Below are positions 48,428-56,417 of a stretch of 56,417 nucleotides of DNA, in pieces. The stretch's first letter is position 1. Every line of letters begins with the position of its first letter. Under the pieces are notes generated by a model that was given only the letters and a program-made list of their open reading frames with translations, ran no database searches and was not told the DNA's origin. The stretch lies in IMG/VR virus record IMGVR_UViG_3300049783_000966, positions 1 through 56,417 of that record; one strand, 5' to 3'. This DNA is from a virus. The translations under genes and the position numbers were made by a program.

Positions 48428-48445
48428 CCCGCGAAGATTCCCTGT

Positions 48446-49405
48446 TTAATCGCGCAAGTAGGCGTCTCGTTCGGCTTCCGACATACTCGCCATTGCTGCT
48501 TCTGCACTGTAAAGTTCTTGGGTGTTCGTCACGTTGGTGACTGCCTTGTCAATCGCGCCGAACCGGCTGTCATTTGGGCTGTTCAAATCGGCGGCCGGCG
48601 CTGTTTTCAACGTGGTGGGTGCGCCCGGTCTTGGTTCTGTGCTGACCTTCAATTTGCCTTCATCAGGATCGACTGGCGGTATCACTGGTGCTGCGCCTGT
48701 CAAAGGGATCCCCATGGCGTCTGCGGTGATTTTATAACGCTCATAGGCCAGCTTTATGTTTTGATCCATGTCACGGCGTGGAAATTGCGTATTAACGGCA
48801 CGCAGTTCAGCGTCCCAGCCTGCGTTGTGTTCAGCGGTTTGTAGGGCTGGGTTGATTGCGTGGAAGTTGTCCAGCTTTCCATACCATTGATCAGCTATGG
48901 CGTTCTGGCTTTGTTGCCGCATAGCATTGGCGGATTCAATGACAACGCGCGAATTCACAATCGTTTTATCAACATCCATTAGGCGTGTTGTGAATTCTTC
49001 GTCATCGATGTCGCCTGCCTTATATTCGTCCATCACAGCCTTCTTGGCAGCTTCGGCGGCAGTTAGTTCTTGCTGCGCTTTTGTGGTGTCGGGGATCTGC
49101 TCTTGTTTTGCCACTGGCGCAGGTTGGGCGGCTTCAATAGCTGCGGCATCTTCATCAGCCTTTGCTTGTTTGACGGATGCTTCTTCGGCTGCCGCTGCAT
49201 CTGTGATGGCCTGTTGATCGGCAATAATGGCATCGCGCTCGTCTTCCGGCAGCGCTTCAAGATCTTCAAGCGTGAATTCTTCCGGCAAGCCATCAGCATC
49301 CAGCGCGCGTTCTGGCGTTTCGACTTCGGGTGTTTCTACCGCGACATTAACGGCAGCATCTTTGTCTTCTTCTGTGATGGCGGCATCTGGGTTTGCAGTG
49401 TTCAT
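48446..49405 (-). CDS. Capsid scaffolding protein (319 aa)
   Basis: Highly acidic and Ala/Glu-rich with long predicted helices: FTLEDLEALPEDERDAIIAD, AAAAEEASVKQAKADEDAAA, and GEAMRQQ-like ANAMRQQSQNAIADQWYGKL. A Pro-rich linker (GAAPVIPPVDPDEGKLKVST) precedes a helical C-terminus (LYSAEAAMASMSEAERDAYL) of the kind that binds coat protein. Position between portal and capsid confirms the role. Confidence 0.82.
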   Translation of the reverse strand: MNTANPDAAITEEDKDAAVNVAVETPEVETPERALDADGLPEEFTLEDLEALPEDERDAIIADQQAITDAAAAEEASVKQAKADEDAAAIEAAQPAPVAKQEQIPDTTKAQQELTAAEAAKKAVMDEYKAGDIDDEEFTTRLMDVDKTIVNSRVVIESANAMRQQSQNAIADQWYGKLDNFHAINPALQTAEHNAGWDAELRAVNTQFPRRDMDQNIKLAYERYKITADAMGIPLTGAAPVIPPVDPDEGKLKVSTEPRPGAPTTLKTAPAADLNSPNDSRFGAIDKAVTNVTNTQELYSAEAAMASMSEAERDAYLRD

Positions 49406-49417
49406 GGCGAGGGTTCC

Positions 49418-51787
49418 TTAGTTCATTGGGGGTTGTGGGGGCATCGCGTCTGGCGCTGCTTCTGGGTTTGGCTGTGGCTGTGGTTGCGGTTGTTGTTGTG
49501 TGGCCGGATCGCCGGGGGGCAGGGCGTTAGGATCTGCCATTGGTGGGCCGCCCTGTGGCTTGGTGGCGTTCAATCGTTGTTGAATCGCTGTTGCCATAAT
49601 TTGGTCGGCTGTCGCGGCAGCGTTGGGCACACCCATAAGTGAAATTGATGTTTCAATCGCGCTCTGGATGTTGGCGAGGTAGAGCCCATCCATTTCAGCC
49701 TCGCTAAGTTTGGCTTGAGCCATAGCGCGCATGCCTTCGCCTTGGGCTTTATTGGCTTTGCCCTCTTTTTCGGCTTTGTCTGCCATTGCCATTGACTGCT
49801 CGAACTCCGCCTTTGCCGCTTTTGACTTCTCCAGTGCCAACGTTTCTTCGTCGGGATTGTTTGGATCGGCGTCGGGATCTGCAACACCAGTGATTTGGCG
49901 GATGCGTTTGACAATTTCATCTTGCTTGGGAATATCCATGGCTTCGATAACCAAGTCAGCAATCTGCATAGCAAACATTGGGTTGGCCTGACCAATGACG
50001 CCAACAAGGGCGACAAGCTGTTCAACGGCTGCCTGTCGGTGTGTTGCGCGGTAGTCTTCCTCGGATACGATAAAGTCTGCCTTGGTGAGGCCAATGAAGT
50101 TGTTCTCTTCGCCGTCAATGCTGTCGTCGTTGATCCCCACATACTCGGGATTTCCGCGCTTATTGGTGATCCTAAAATTCTTCTTCTCGGTGAAGAACTG
50201 CTCGACGTTGGATAGAACCTTTTCGCCGTGGATCTTGCGGCAAAAACGCAGGTTTTCAAAGAAAGTGTTCGTTGTCAGTTGGCCTTGATCTTGTCGGGCA
50301 GTGATGGCCTTACCGGATGTGGCGTTGGATGACCGGCCCATATTTTCATTGGTAACGCCAGATGTCTGCTCAATCATGGAAATACCGCGCGACATCGCAT
50401 CACTTTGCGCGTTGGCCAGTGCTAGATCAGTCGTGGTTTGCGGCGCTTGTGAGCCCTCATTGTAAACGATGTACGCATCAGGTCGCAGAACTTCCTCACG
50501 CATCGCTTCGTGATCGTCGGTGGCGTTTTTGGAAATTACAGTCTTTTGCGCGGACAGGTGCCAAAGAGCCTTGCTGGCGCGCTTGTTAATATCGATCTGG
50601 ATACTTCGCACGCCACGGATCATTCCATAAGGGAAACCTGTTTCAGCATCACGATATCCCCACATAGGTGTGAAGGGGAAACGGTTGTGGCGATATGGGC
50701 TTTCAGTATCGATCAGCAAGCCCTGTTCACACATGATAGCGACGCGCACACGCTCCTTGACCTTACTGGCGATGGTTGCGCGGCCTTCGTTGATTTCTGC
50801 AACGTGGCCTTCTGACCATTTGTCGAAGATTTCGCCTGTAAAGTCACCTCCACGTAGAAATTCCGTTTCCTCCGGGACACGATACCAGACCTCAATCAAC
50901 CGAACGCGTTTCCGGCTAGACATTTCGGAATAGAGTGACGAGCCAGCAAAGTCGTTGATTGCCATTTCCTGCGCGTCCATAGCGTCATCGCCTGACTGCG
51001 ACGTTGCGTGGCGGGACTCATATGTGGTTTCGACGGATTGGCGTATGACTTCCGCGCGGTGTGGGAACATTGTGATAGCGCGATCAAGATCCAGCCACTT
51101 GGGGCGGAACATATAACGGCCATCTGATAGATCCCATTCCGTGGCTGCGGAATCATAGATGATATTGCGCCAGCTTTCGTGCCGCTCAAATACAATCTCG
51201 CGTCCATCTTCCGGATCCTGCACACCAGTTTCCATCCAAGACAGACCTGCTTTGACCTGCTCCCCGAATGATCGGCTTTCATGCATGGGGCGGTGACAGA
51301 CATCCGATAGATATTTCATCAACTCGGTCTTGCGTTCTGCCTGTGCCAGCCCTTCCTTGCGTCGTGGAAGGATTGAATAGTCCATGGGCTTCTGACGTTG
51401 AGAACCAAGGATCCAGTTAACGGACGTGAATGTGACGTTGTAGACCAATGGGACCTGACCACGCGATTCAAGGACGGCGATATCGGCTTCGTCCCATTGT
51501 TTGTGATCGTAGATTGCCTCGTCAGTCGCCATTTCCATCCGTGGGATGTAGTGAACATTCAATTCGCGCTGATAGTGCCCCATGAGGTTGCGGTGAACCG
51601 CCATCATGCTTTGGCTGTCGAGAGGATCTGGTTCTTCGTCTTCCTCGGGCTCCTTGCCCCATCCAGCATAGGAATCGCCGGGAACCTCGGACGAATGCTT
51701 GCGAAAAGCATCTTCGGGGCGGGTGTATTCGTCTTCTTCTCGCTCAAACATCGTCCCAAATATCCCTCTGTTCGACAATTTTGCCAT
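49418..51787 (-). CDS. Portal protein, P22 type (789 aa)
   Basis: Large P22-gp1-like portal. Features: acidic N-terminus, MAVHRNLMGHYQRELNVHYI, VNWILGSQRQKPMDYSILPR, RHESWRNIIYDSAATEWDLS, RVRLIEVWYRVPEETEFLRG, PYGMIRGVRSIQIDINKRAS, EQTSGVTNENMGRSSNATSG. The C-terminal 120 residues are helical then Pro/Gln-rich. Twelve copies should form the DNA channel at one vertex and sense headful packaging. It lies downstream of terL and a small gene, with a 44-base overlap at its start. Confidence 0.9.
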   Translation of the reverse strand: MAKLSNRGIFGTMFEREEDEYTRPEDAFRKHSSEVPGDSYAGWGKEPEEDEEPDPLDSQSMMAVHRNLMGHYQRELNVHYIPRMEMATDEAIYDHKQWDEADIAVLESRGQVPLVYNVTFTSVNWILGSQRQKPMDYSILPRRKEGLAQAERKTELMKYLSDVCHRPMHESRSFGEQVKAGLSWMETGVQDPEDGREIVFERHESWRNIIYDSAATEWDLSDGRYMFRPKWLDLDRAITMFPHRAEVIRQSVETTYESRHATSQSGDDAMDAQEMAINDFAGSSLYSEMSSRKRVRLIEVWYRVPEETEFLRGGDFTGEIFDKWSEGHVAEINEGRATIASKVKERVRVAIMCEQGLLIDTESPYRHNRFPFTPMWGYRDAETGFPYGMIRGVRSIQIDINKRASKALWHLSAQKTVISKNATDDHEAMREEVLRPDAYIVYNEGSQAPQTTTDLALANAQSDAMSRGISMIEQTSGVTNENMGRSSNATSGKAITARQDQGQLTTNTFFENLRFCRKIHGEKVLSNVEQFFTEKKNFRITNKRGNPEYVGINDDSIDGEENNFIGLTKADFIVSEEDYRATHRQAAVEQLVALVGVIGQANPMFAMQIADLVIEAMDIPKQDEIVKRIRQITGVADPDADPNNPDEETLALEKSKAAKAEFEQSMAMADKAEKEGKANKAQGEGMRAMAQAKLSEAEMDGLYLANIQSAIETSISLMGVPNAAATADQIMATAIQQRLNATKPQGGPPMADPNALPPGDPATQQQPQPQPQPNPEAAPDAMPPQPPMN

Positions 51788-52196
51788 GTAGGCTCTTTGT
51801 CATATGGCCAGTTATTGAGAGGGGGCGTTTAGGCGCCGGTGGCATTCGTATTAAGTCGTCTAAGCGTGATCTTACAACTGACATAATTTGAAATATGTCG
51901 TCGTTATTCCCTTGGTTCTTACCCAAGTAGGGGCAAAAGTCTATCGCCAACAATGCGGCTTCGTATTCGTTACCGGTTTCTTCGGCCCATTTCCATGCGG
52001 ATGACAAGGGCACAACACAGGGTGTGACTTCTGCAAGCGATCGATGCGCGGGAACCAGCACAAGGCACGGATCGTTGTTTCCGATAAACAGCCACGTACC
52101 AATAACGCGGATGTCTCCAATCTTGTGATCGAAGTGCATATACATCAAATCGAGCGCTGGGCGTTCTTTGACTGGTGTGAATGATGTTGGTGTCAT
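51744..52196 (-). CDS. Hypothetical protein between terminase and portal (150 aa)
   Basis: ATG at 52196 overlaps the terL stop (ATGA). A longer frame upstream lies within terL and is rejected. A small domain (MHFDHKIGDIRVIGTWLFIG, DPCLVLVPAHRSLAEVTPCV) is followed by helices and a basic end. Its last 44 bases overlap the portal gene. Similar small genes occupy this spot in other podoviruses. Function unknown. Confidence 0.68.
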   Translation of the reverse strand: MTPTSFTPVKERPALDLMYMHFDHKIGDIRVIGTWLFIGNNDPCLVLVPAHRSLAEVTPCVVPLSSAWKWAEETGNEYEAALLAIDFCPYLGKNQGNNDDIFQIMSVVRSRLDDLIRMPPAPKRPLSITGHMTKSLHGKIVEQRDIWDDV

Positions 52197-53794
52197 GCGA
52201 CGAGTCCTGACCTTCTGTTTTTGGTGCGGCTGCTTATTGTCTTGCTGGCAGCTTTGTATCCCTGCGCCTTTTGGCGAAGTGCATCTGTTGCGTGGCTTGC
52301 GTCGTCGTGGCGTGGCACGTTTGTCCACGTTTGAAGACGGATGTTGTATTCGCGCGTGTAGTTTTCGACGTGTTTCAGACCTTCCTTGGTGGTCTCTTCG
52401 TTGAAACAGTAGGTTGCGAAGTCGTTCCGCATCAGGTCGATGCCATGTTGGATGGTGGACACGCGCGGGACCAGCTGCCAATCCCATGACGGCTTTGCTT
52501 CTCGCAGTTGCGATAAAAGAGACCGGACGTCCTCAATACCTTGGCGTTGTTGTGCCGCATCGTGTGGTAGGTACATCGTGCCGACACTGACCTGTAACGT
52601 GTCGATCCAGTTTATGAAGGCTACGAAGCCCTCTCCGGCTGCTTCACGATAATTTATGAAGTGATCCATTGAATTGACGGATTGGTGAAGCCAGCACACA
52701 CAGGTATCGCTTGCTCCAATATCCCAGAAACCGTTGACGGGCAGTCCGGGGCGATGGGGGAACATTCCGATACGATTTTCGCGACGCGCGGCAGCAATAA
52801 CATGGTGCATGTATTTGCCTTCGTTTCCGCTTTTCCAACATTCCTCGGGCGTCGACGGATATTCACGCCACATCAGTTCAGGTTCTACGCCAAAGTCTTC
52901 GTCGCGCTTATTAACGTACCAAGCGCGCTGTTCCAGATCGATGGCAACGTCCATCACACCTTCAATCAGGTTGAAGTATTTGTGATCGGCAGGGGATATC
53001 ACGACGCCATCCGGATCCATGCGATACGCCGGATCCATCCACCACGCGTAAAAGTGGAATTTGTAGTCTGCGATGGTCAGTTGTTTGTTTGACTTGTGCT
53101 TTGCCTCTGCGCGGCGTGCCATATCGTAGAAATATCCGGACTGACCTTCCGCGGTGGATTCGATGAACACAAATCCGTCACTTGGCACTGCTTGTAGCGA
53201 ACCGGTGGTTAACTCTTTCGCTTTATCGGGGTGATTTGCTGCAATCTTGCCCATTTCTGACACGTGCAGAAAGTGAACGGTGCCAGATCTTGCAGAGGTA
53301 ACAACGCGGATCTGTGAATTGTTGTGCTTGAATATCAGTTCGGACTGAGTGTCCTTTTTCAGTGGCATAACCTTGAGCAGGAACGTGGGAAGGCGTTCAT
53401 ATGCATACATGATCTTATCGCGGAACAGTTCGCCGGCCGCTAAGAGATCCTGTGCGATAACCACTACGTTCCGGTCTTCGTTGAACAGGGCAAAATCAAG
53501 CGCAAGTATTTCAATCAGTGTTGAAAACCCCATTTGGCGGGCTTTTAGGATCAGGTTTCGCCCATGCGCCTCCGCTAAGAACTTTCGCTGGGCAAGGTTG
53601 GGGGTGAATGGCTGTTCAAGTGAAACCTCTGCGCTGTCTTCTGTGGCGGCAGCTATCTTCACTTTGATTTTGTAAAGTCTGCCGGACGTGATGCGCCAGT
53701 ACCAATCATCGAGATTCCGTAGAACCTCTGCATCCTCTGGGTTGATGTCCAGCGCCTCTAGGGCTGCAATGGTTTGGGATAGACTATCGCTCAC
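52193..53794 (-). CDS. terL: Terminase large subunit
   Basis: 533 residues. ATPase: LKARQMGFS (83-91) is the Walker A-type loop and HFLHVSEMGK (174-183) the Walker B region with Glu180; VFIESTAEGQ is the coupling motif. Nuclease: FWDIGASDTCVCW (356-368) with Asp358, and DDASHATDALR (497-507). The enzyme pumps DNA into the prohead and cuts concatemers. Overlaps by ATGA with genes on both sides. A circularly permuted map would fit headful cutting, but the pac site is not visible. Confidence 0.93.
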   Translation of the reverse strand: MSDSLSQTIAALEALDINPEDAEVLRNLDDWYWRITSGRLYKIKVKIAAATEDSAEVSLEQPFTPNLAQRKFLAEAHGRNLILKARQMGFSTLIEILALDFALFNEDRNVVVIAQDLLAAGELFRDKIMYAYERLPTFLLKVMPLKKDTQSELIFKHNNSQIRVVTSARSGTVHFLHVSEMGKIAANHPDKAKELTTGSLQAVPSDGFVFIESTAEGQSGYFYDMARRAEAKHKSNKQLTIADYKFHFYAWWMDPAYRMDPDGVVISPADHKYFNLIEGVMDVAIDLEQRAWYVNKRDEDFGVEPELMWREYPSTPEECWKSGNEGKYMHHVIAAARRENRIGMFPHRPGLPVNGFWDIGASDTCVCWLHQSVNSMDHFINYREAAGEGFVAFINWIDTLQVSVGTMYLPHDAAQQRQGIEDVRSLLSQLREAKPSWDWQLVPRVSTIQHGIDLMRNDFATYCFNEETTKEGLKHVENYTREYNIRLQTWTNVPRHDDASHATDALRQKAQGYKAASKTISSRTKNRRSGLVA

Positions 53795-54210
53795 GAGGAT
53801 ATCACGCGACTGACATCAAGGGCGGCTTCCCATTGGAATTGGTGTTCGGGTGTCTCGTCTAGGTGGTCTGAAATATAGATCGACATCCTTGCGCTTAAAA
53901 TTGCATGCAGGATTGATCTTGGATCAAGGAATTCTCGGAATAGTGACACAGTCAGGAAGTCGTTGGGGCGGTTGCTGTCTTCCATCCGCACTACCAGCAT
54001 GTCGGCAATCCATGGCTTGGGCGGCACCACTGCGAAAGCTGCATACGCGATCAGGCCATCAATTAGGCTTAGGTGGGGGCTGTTCGTCCGTTCCATGTTA
54101 TCGCGCGCGCCAGCCAGTGTCATGTTCACGTGATCTAAAAGCGAGACTTGCGGTTGTCCCAAGTGTCCTGTCGGGTTTGAAATTAACGGATTGGACGGAA
54201 TAAGTGTCAT
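53791..54210 (-). CDS. Hypothetical packaging-module protein (139 aa)
   Basis: Coupled to both terminase genes by ATGA overlaps. Contains a Pro/Asn-rich N-terminus, a helical middle (SLLDHVNMTLAGARDNMERT, HLSLIDGLIAYAAFAVVPPK) and a C-terminal helical part (REFLDPRSILHAILSARMSI). No known domain. Its position between terS and terL suggests a packaging accessory. Confidence 0.68.
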   Translation of the reverse strand: MTLIPSNPLISNPTGHLGQPQVSLLDHVNMTLAGARDNMERTNSPHLSLIDGLIAYAAFAVVPPKPWIADMLVVRMEDSNRPNDFLTVSLFREFLDPRSILHAILSARMSIYISDHLDETPEHQFQWEAALDVSRVISS

Positions 54211-54962
54211 TCTACGACACCGTCTTGCAATCGCTTGTCTCCGAATGCCGGAGGCGATCCTTTCTTTCCCAAATCTTTCAGGAAGTTGGCGAACACGGTG
54301 GATATTTCATCACCAGGCTTTCGTTCATCGTCAAAGACGCCAAGGAATCGCGCGACTTGGTCGAGTGCATGCGTTTGGTCGTGGGTTTTGATTTCGATGC
54401 CATGCTGGGTCTGTTTTACGCCTGCATATAGCGCGCGTGAGGCAGGTGGCAGCTTGTTTGTATCCTTGAGCACAGTGAAGCTATCTCCACGTCCGTCACA
54501 GCGCTGACAGGTTGCGCAAGGATCGCCTTTGCGTCTGTATCCATATCCACCTTCGTTGGTTGGTTCATCGAAAGATGCGCGCTTTGCTTCGGGGATCTGT
54601 CGCCAGCTTTGGTGTGTCTCTTCAAACTCCGCCTTGGTGCGCCAATGGTACTGGCCTTTCTTGCCATAGCAGAACCGGCAGGGGGCGACTTCAAGGCTCA
54701 TGATGTCGTTAATGTCGGCTGTGGCGATCATCAGGTATCGGGAAGCGACATCCGCCACGGATATCATCGCAATCTCCATAGCCTTTTTGGTTAACTCTGC
54801 GATGCGGGATTTGACCATCGGCTCCTTCATCATCTTGTTCCCGTGAGTGCTTGCAGATGCCTTCGCATATCCGGCGCGTACCGCTGCCTTAGCAATGCTG
54901 CGGTCCTTCATATATTCGACGCAAAACGCGTCTTTTTTTGCTGAAAGTTTGCCTGTGGCCAC
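54207..54962 (-). CDS. terS: Terminase small subunit
   Basis: GTG at 54962 follows AGGAAG; the frame extends upstream without coding character. The N-terminal HTH region KLSAKKDAFCVEYMKDRSIA, then KAAVRAGYAKASASTHGNKM, is the classic small-terminase DNA-binding domain. ISVADVASRYLMIATADIND follows, then a zinc ribbon with CRFCYGKKGQYHW and CATCQRCDGRG, seen in one terS subgroup. The C-terminal part is helical. It recognises the packaging site and recruits terL. First gene of the late block. Confidence 0.88.
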   Translation of the reverse strand: MATGKLSAKKDAFCVEYMKDRSIAKAAVRAGYAKASASTHGNKMMKEPMVKSRIAELTKKAMEIAMISVADVASRYLMIATADINDIMSLEVAPCRFCYGKKGQYHWRTKAEFEETHQSWRQIPEAKRASFDEPTNEGGYGYRRKGDPCATCQRCDGRGDSFTVLKDTNKLPPASRALYAGVKQTQHGIEIKTHDQTHALDQVARFLGVFDDERKPGDEISTVFANFLKDLGKKGSPPAFGDKRLQDGVVE

Positions 54963-55012
54963 GGTTCTAGCTTCCTGCCGGATGTGCGTTACGCGTCCAC
55001 ACTTCTGGTTTT

Positions 55013-55070
55013 TTTGATAACAGGTCAAGATTATTCGAGTTTGTTTGATAATCACGGCCATTATTTTGAT
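55013..55070. repeat. TTTGATAA-type repeats upstream of terS
   Basis: TTTGATAA occurs at 55013-55020 and 55044-55051, and TTTGAT again at 55065-55070 as part of the palindrome TTGATCAA. They lie in the 203-base AT-rich gap between terS and the rightward early block. They could be protein-binding sites for late control. Weak evidence. Confidence 0.35.
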
Positions 55071-55089
55071 CAATTGGCCCGATTTTACC

Positions 55090-55118
55090 TTGTATGTGTA
55101 ACGTTTTGTTACTATCCT
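55090..55118 (+). promoter_or_regulatory. Candidate promoter of the rightward early block with operator-like spacer
   Basis: TTGTAT (55090-55095), 17-base spacer, TATCCT (55113-55118). The spacer contains the inverted repeat GTAAC-N5-GTTAC (55098-55112). The same design, a palindrome inside the promoter spacer, is seen at 5396-5423, with a different sequence. Confidence 0.45.
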
Positions 55119-55165
55119 ATATGAACAGGCCAAGAATTTTGGCAAAGCCACGCAAGGATCAGACG

Positions 55166-55522
55166 ATGAAAACTCAATATCCAAATCTTTTTAGCGCGAC
55201 CGAGGCAGCTATCATTTCCAAAGTTCAGGAATGGTTTTTGAGCCAGACTGACACGAGGTACGCAATTCGTGTTTTCGACGGCGAAGAAACATCCTGCCAG
55301 ATAACGCGCAACGTTGTTGAAATTAACGCTGCGGTCGCGATCACTGATGAAACATCATTTGTGATTTACGAGGAACGCGGTGAGCGGATTGGTTCAATCC
55401 TCTTCATTCATGGAAATGAAGGTGATGTTTTGTCCGATTTTGGTTGGGACAAAAACAACGCGAAGGCGGCAGAAACCATGGATGCAATGTGGACATCCAT
55501 TCAATCAGAGTTGGATCTGTAA
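55166..55522 (+). CDS. Hypothetical early protein (118 aa)
   Basis: ATG at 55166 follows CAAGGATCAG; earlier in-frame starts lack a site and overlap the promoter. N-terminal helix (TEAAIISKVQEWFLSQTDTR), beta-rich middle (ITDETSFVIYEERGERIGSI), acidic C-terminal helix (NAKAAETMDAMWTSIQSELD). First gene after the promoter at 55090, so likely very early. No family recognised. Confidence 0.68.
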   Translation: MKTQYPNLFSATEAAIISKVQEWFLSQTDTRYAIRVFDGEETSCQITRNVVEINAAVAITDETSFVIYEERGERIGSILFIHGNEGDVLSDFGWDKNNAKAAETMDAMWTSIQSELDL

Positions 55523-55523
55523 A

Positions 55524-55754
55524 ATGACAAACCAAAACACCAAATTTTTCTATGTCACAGCGATTGAGGGCGACAGCGTCTTCTATCTCGCCGGACCTTA
55601 CGTTGATCACCAAGTGGCTCTGGCCCGCGTTAGCGCTGCCGAGCGCTCCGCGAATGATCCTACATTGAATACCAATTGGGCCCGCGCGGCCTTCATGTCT
55701 TTCGGCACAGTCGGATCCAAGATCCGCAAAGCCACTGCATTGGGAGTAATCTAA
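55524..55754 (+). CDS. Small hypothetical early protein (76 aa)
   Basis: ATG at 55524, one base after the previous stop codon. Compact sequence: KFFYVTAIEGDSVFYLAGPY then a helix (HQVALARVSAAERSANDPTL) and a basic end (GSKIRKATALGVI). No family recognised. Overlaps the next gene by one base (TAATG). Confidence 0.65.
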   Translation: MTNQNTKFFYVTAIEGDSVFYLAGPYVDHQVALARVSAAERSANDPTLNTNWARAAFMSFGTVGSKIRKATALGVI

Positions 55755-56417
55755 TGGAACGTCCAAACAACATCATAAGCGCGCTGCGCACACCGGCACC
55801 AAAATCAAAGCTGCAAAATGCGGTGGGAATATCGCACTGGTTGAGCGTCACAACGGTTATCACAGAAGATGCCAAAATCTGGTTGGTGCGTGGGTATGAT
55901 CAAAGCAACCCCACTTTGTCTGCCTGTTCCCATGTTGCCGCTGTTGACCTTGATGACATCTACGGTGTGGTTGATCGCGACAACCCAGCTATCGATGACT
56001 TAGGCATCCGGTCTGAAAGCCACGTTCACTACACTGGTGATGGCCCTACTATAACAGAGATACCAACGCCTGTTGATGCGCCAAGCGTGACTTATCAACT
56101 TGAGCGCTCCTACATCGGTGATAACGAACAGTGGCGCGGCGATATGGTTAAGGTTGATTCCGTAAAATATCCAGATCGTAAAGTTGCGCAGTCCGAAGCT
56201 GACACGTTAAATGGCAAACCGTTCAGCGTGTTTTTCTGGCGCGTCCTGCCATCCACTGCGTCCGCTGCGCTTCCTCTGACATCTTTCGATACGTCGCAGT
56301 CCCTTGACGTAATTTGGGAAGCGTTGAGCAGTTACCGTGACGACTGCATTCCGGCTGGTTTTGATGAAAATGACAAAACTTGGGATGACGTCACCACTGC
56401 AATGGCGTGGATTACCG
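55754..56417 (+). CDS. Hypothetical protein, N-terminal part (continues at base 1)
   Basis: ATG in a TAATG overlap. The frame stays open to the window end and continues in frame at base 1, ending at 303 on the circular map. The N-terminal 100 residues are mixed alpha/beta (WLSVTTVITEDAKIWLVRGY, HVAAVDLDDIYGVVDRDNPA). The C-terminal part carries the variable Ser/Thr/Leu/Pro stretch. Total length is roughly 227-234 residues depending on the copy. No family recognised. Confidence 0.72.
   Translation, partial: MERPNNIISALRTPAPKSKLQNAVGISHWLSVTTVITEDAKIWLVRGYDQSNPTLSACSHVAAVDLDDIYGVVDRDNPAIDDLGIRSESHVHYTGDGPTITEIPTPVDAPSVTYQLERSYIGDNEQWRGDMVKVDSVKYPDRKVAQSEADTLNGKPFSVFFWRVLPSTASAALPLTSFDTSQSLDVIWEALSSYRDDCIPAGFDENDKTWDDVTTAMAWIT
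56162..56417. repeat. Terminal repeat, right copy (matches 1-277)
   Basis: 256 bases repeating the window start without the 21-base duplication and with two silent substitutions (TCT for TCG, GAT for GAC). See the left copy. It shows that the map closes into a circle. Confidence 0.9.

Noticed and set aside
52197-52487. Upstream extension of the gene between terL and portal
   Set aside because: Lies entirely within terL, with Arg/His/Pro-rich shadow composition. ATG at 52196 overlaps the terL stop by ATGA.
54963-55184. Extended N-terminus of the small terminase
   Set aside because: The extension crosses the divergent promoter region and the start of an opposite gene. GTG 54962 with AGGAAG matches the usual family start.
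1-56417. tRNA or rRNA genes
   Set aside because: No cloverleaf with a T-loop GTTCRANNC and matching acceptor stem was noticed on either strand, although this was by eye and not exhaustive.
1-56417. Insertion sequences or transposases
   Set aside because: No DDE or serine transposase motifs and no flanking inverted repeats with target duplications seen.

Overview
The window looks like one essentially complete double-stranded DNA phage genome of about 56.2 kb. It has a short-tailed (podovirus-type) virion gene set: terS, terL, a P22-type portal, scaffold, an N4-gp56-type capsid protein, head-tail adaptors, internal (ejection) proteins, tailspike and fibres, with no tape measure, tail tube or sheath. 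Holin, peptidase-type lysin and a nested Rz/Rz1 spanin pair show a Gram-negative host. Balanced base composition and family resemblance suggest a marine alphaproteobacterium (Rhodobacteraceae-like), but that is inference. The last 256 bases repeat the first 277 with a 21-base in-frame indel and two silent changes. One gene runs across the ends, so the map is circular and the sequence probably comes from a mixed population.

Layout. (1) Rightward early block from about 55118 through the join to 3150: small unknown proteins, a zinc-ribbon protein behind a nested-hairpin leader, a cytosine-5 DNA methyltransferase and an HTH protein. (2) Leftward block 5312-3053: unknown protein, replication initiator, adenine-type DNA methyltransferase and HNH nuclease, all tightly coupled. 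(3) Rightward block 5458-12127, from a promoter whose spacer is a perfect palindrome: many small genes including an HNH nuclease, a TSCPD-like protein, a tyrosine integrase, a candidate Tad1/Acb2-like anti-defence protein and an ASCH-domain protein. (4) Leftward block 14529-12085 of small unknown genes joined by repeated 8-base start/stop overlaps, including a Tat-signal protein and a 20-codon gene. (5) One rightward gene at 14643. (6) Leftward late block 54962-15046: packaging, head, adaptors, fibre locus, internal proteins, a 14.1-kb gene for a 4,706-residue polyvalent protein, lysis cassette, and a second adhesin locus with a tailspike and a 14 x 22-residue repeat protein.

How it fits together. 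The early blocks supply replication, DNA modification and probable host take-over functions. The integrase suggests a temperate or integration-capable phage, although no clear repressor or attP was seen. The late block builds the virion. Its giant protein combines pyrophosphatase-like, JAMM-like, DNA-methyltransferase, strawberry-notch-type helicase and ADP-ribosyltransferase domains plus a PLxRFG-type C-terminal region. This resembles the DarB-like giant proteins of Bcep22-type podoviruses and phage P1, so it is probably packaged and injected with the DNA. A separate muramidase-like virion protein is the likely cell-wall entry enzyme. Two separate adhesin loci point to more than one surface contact.

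Limits: functions are from motif reading without database searches. Promoters and operators are by-eye calls. Most early genes remain unknown.
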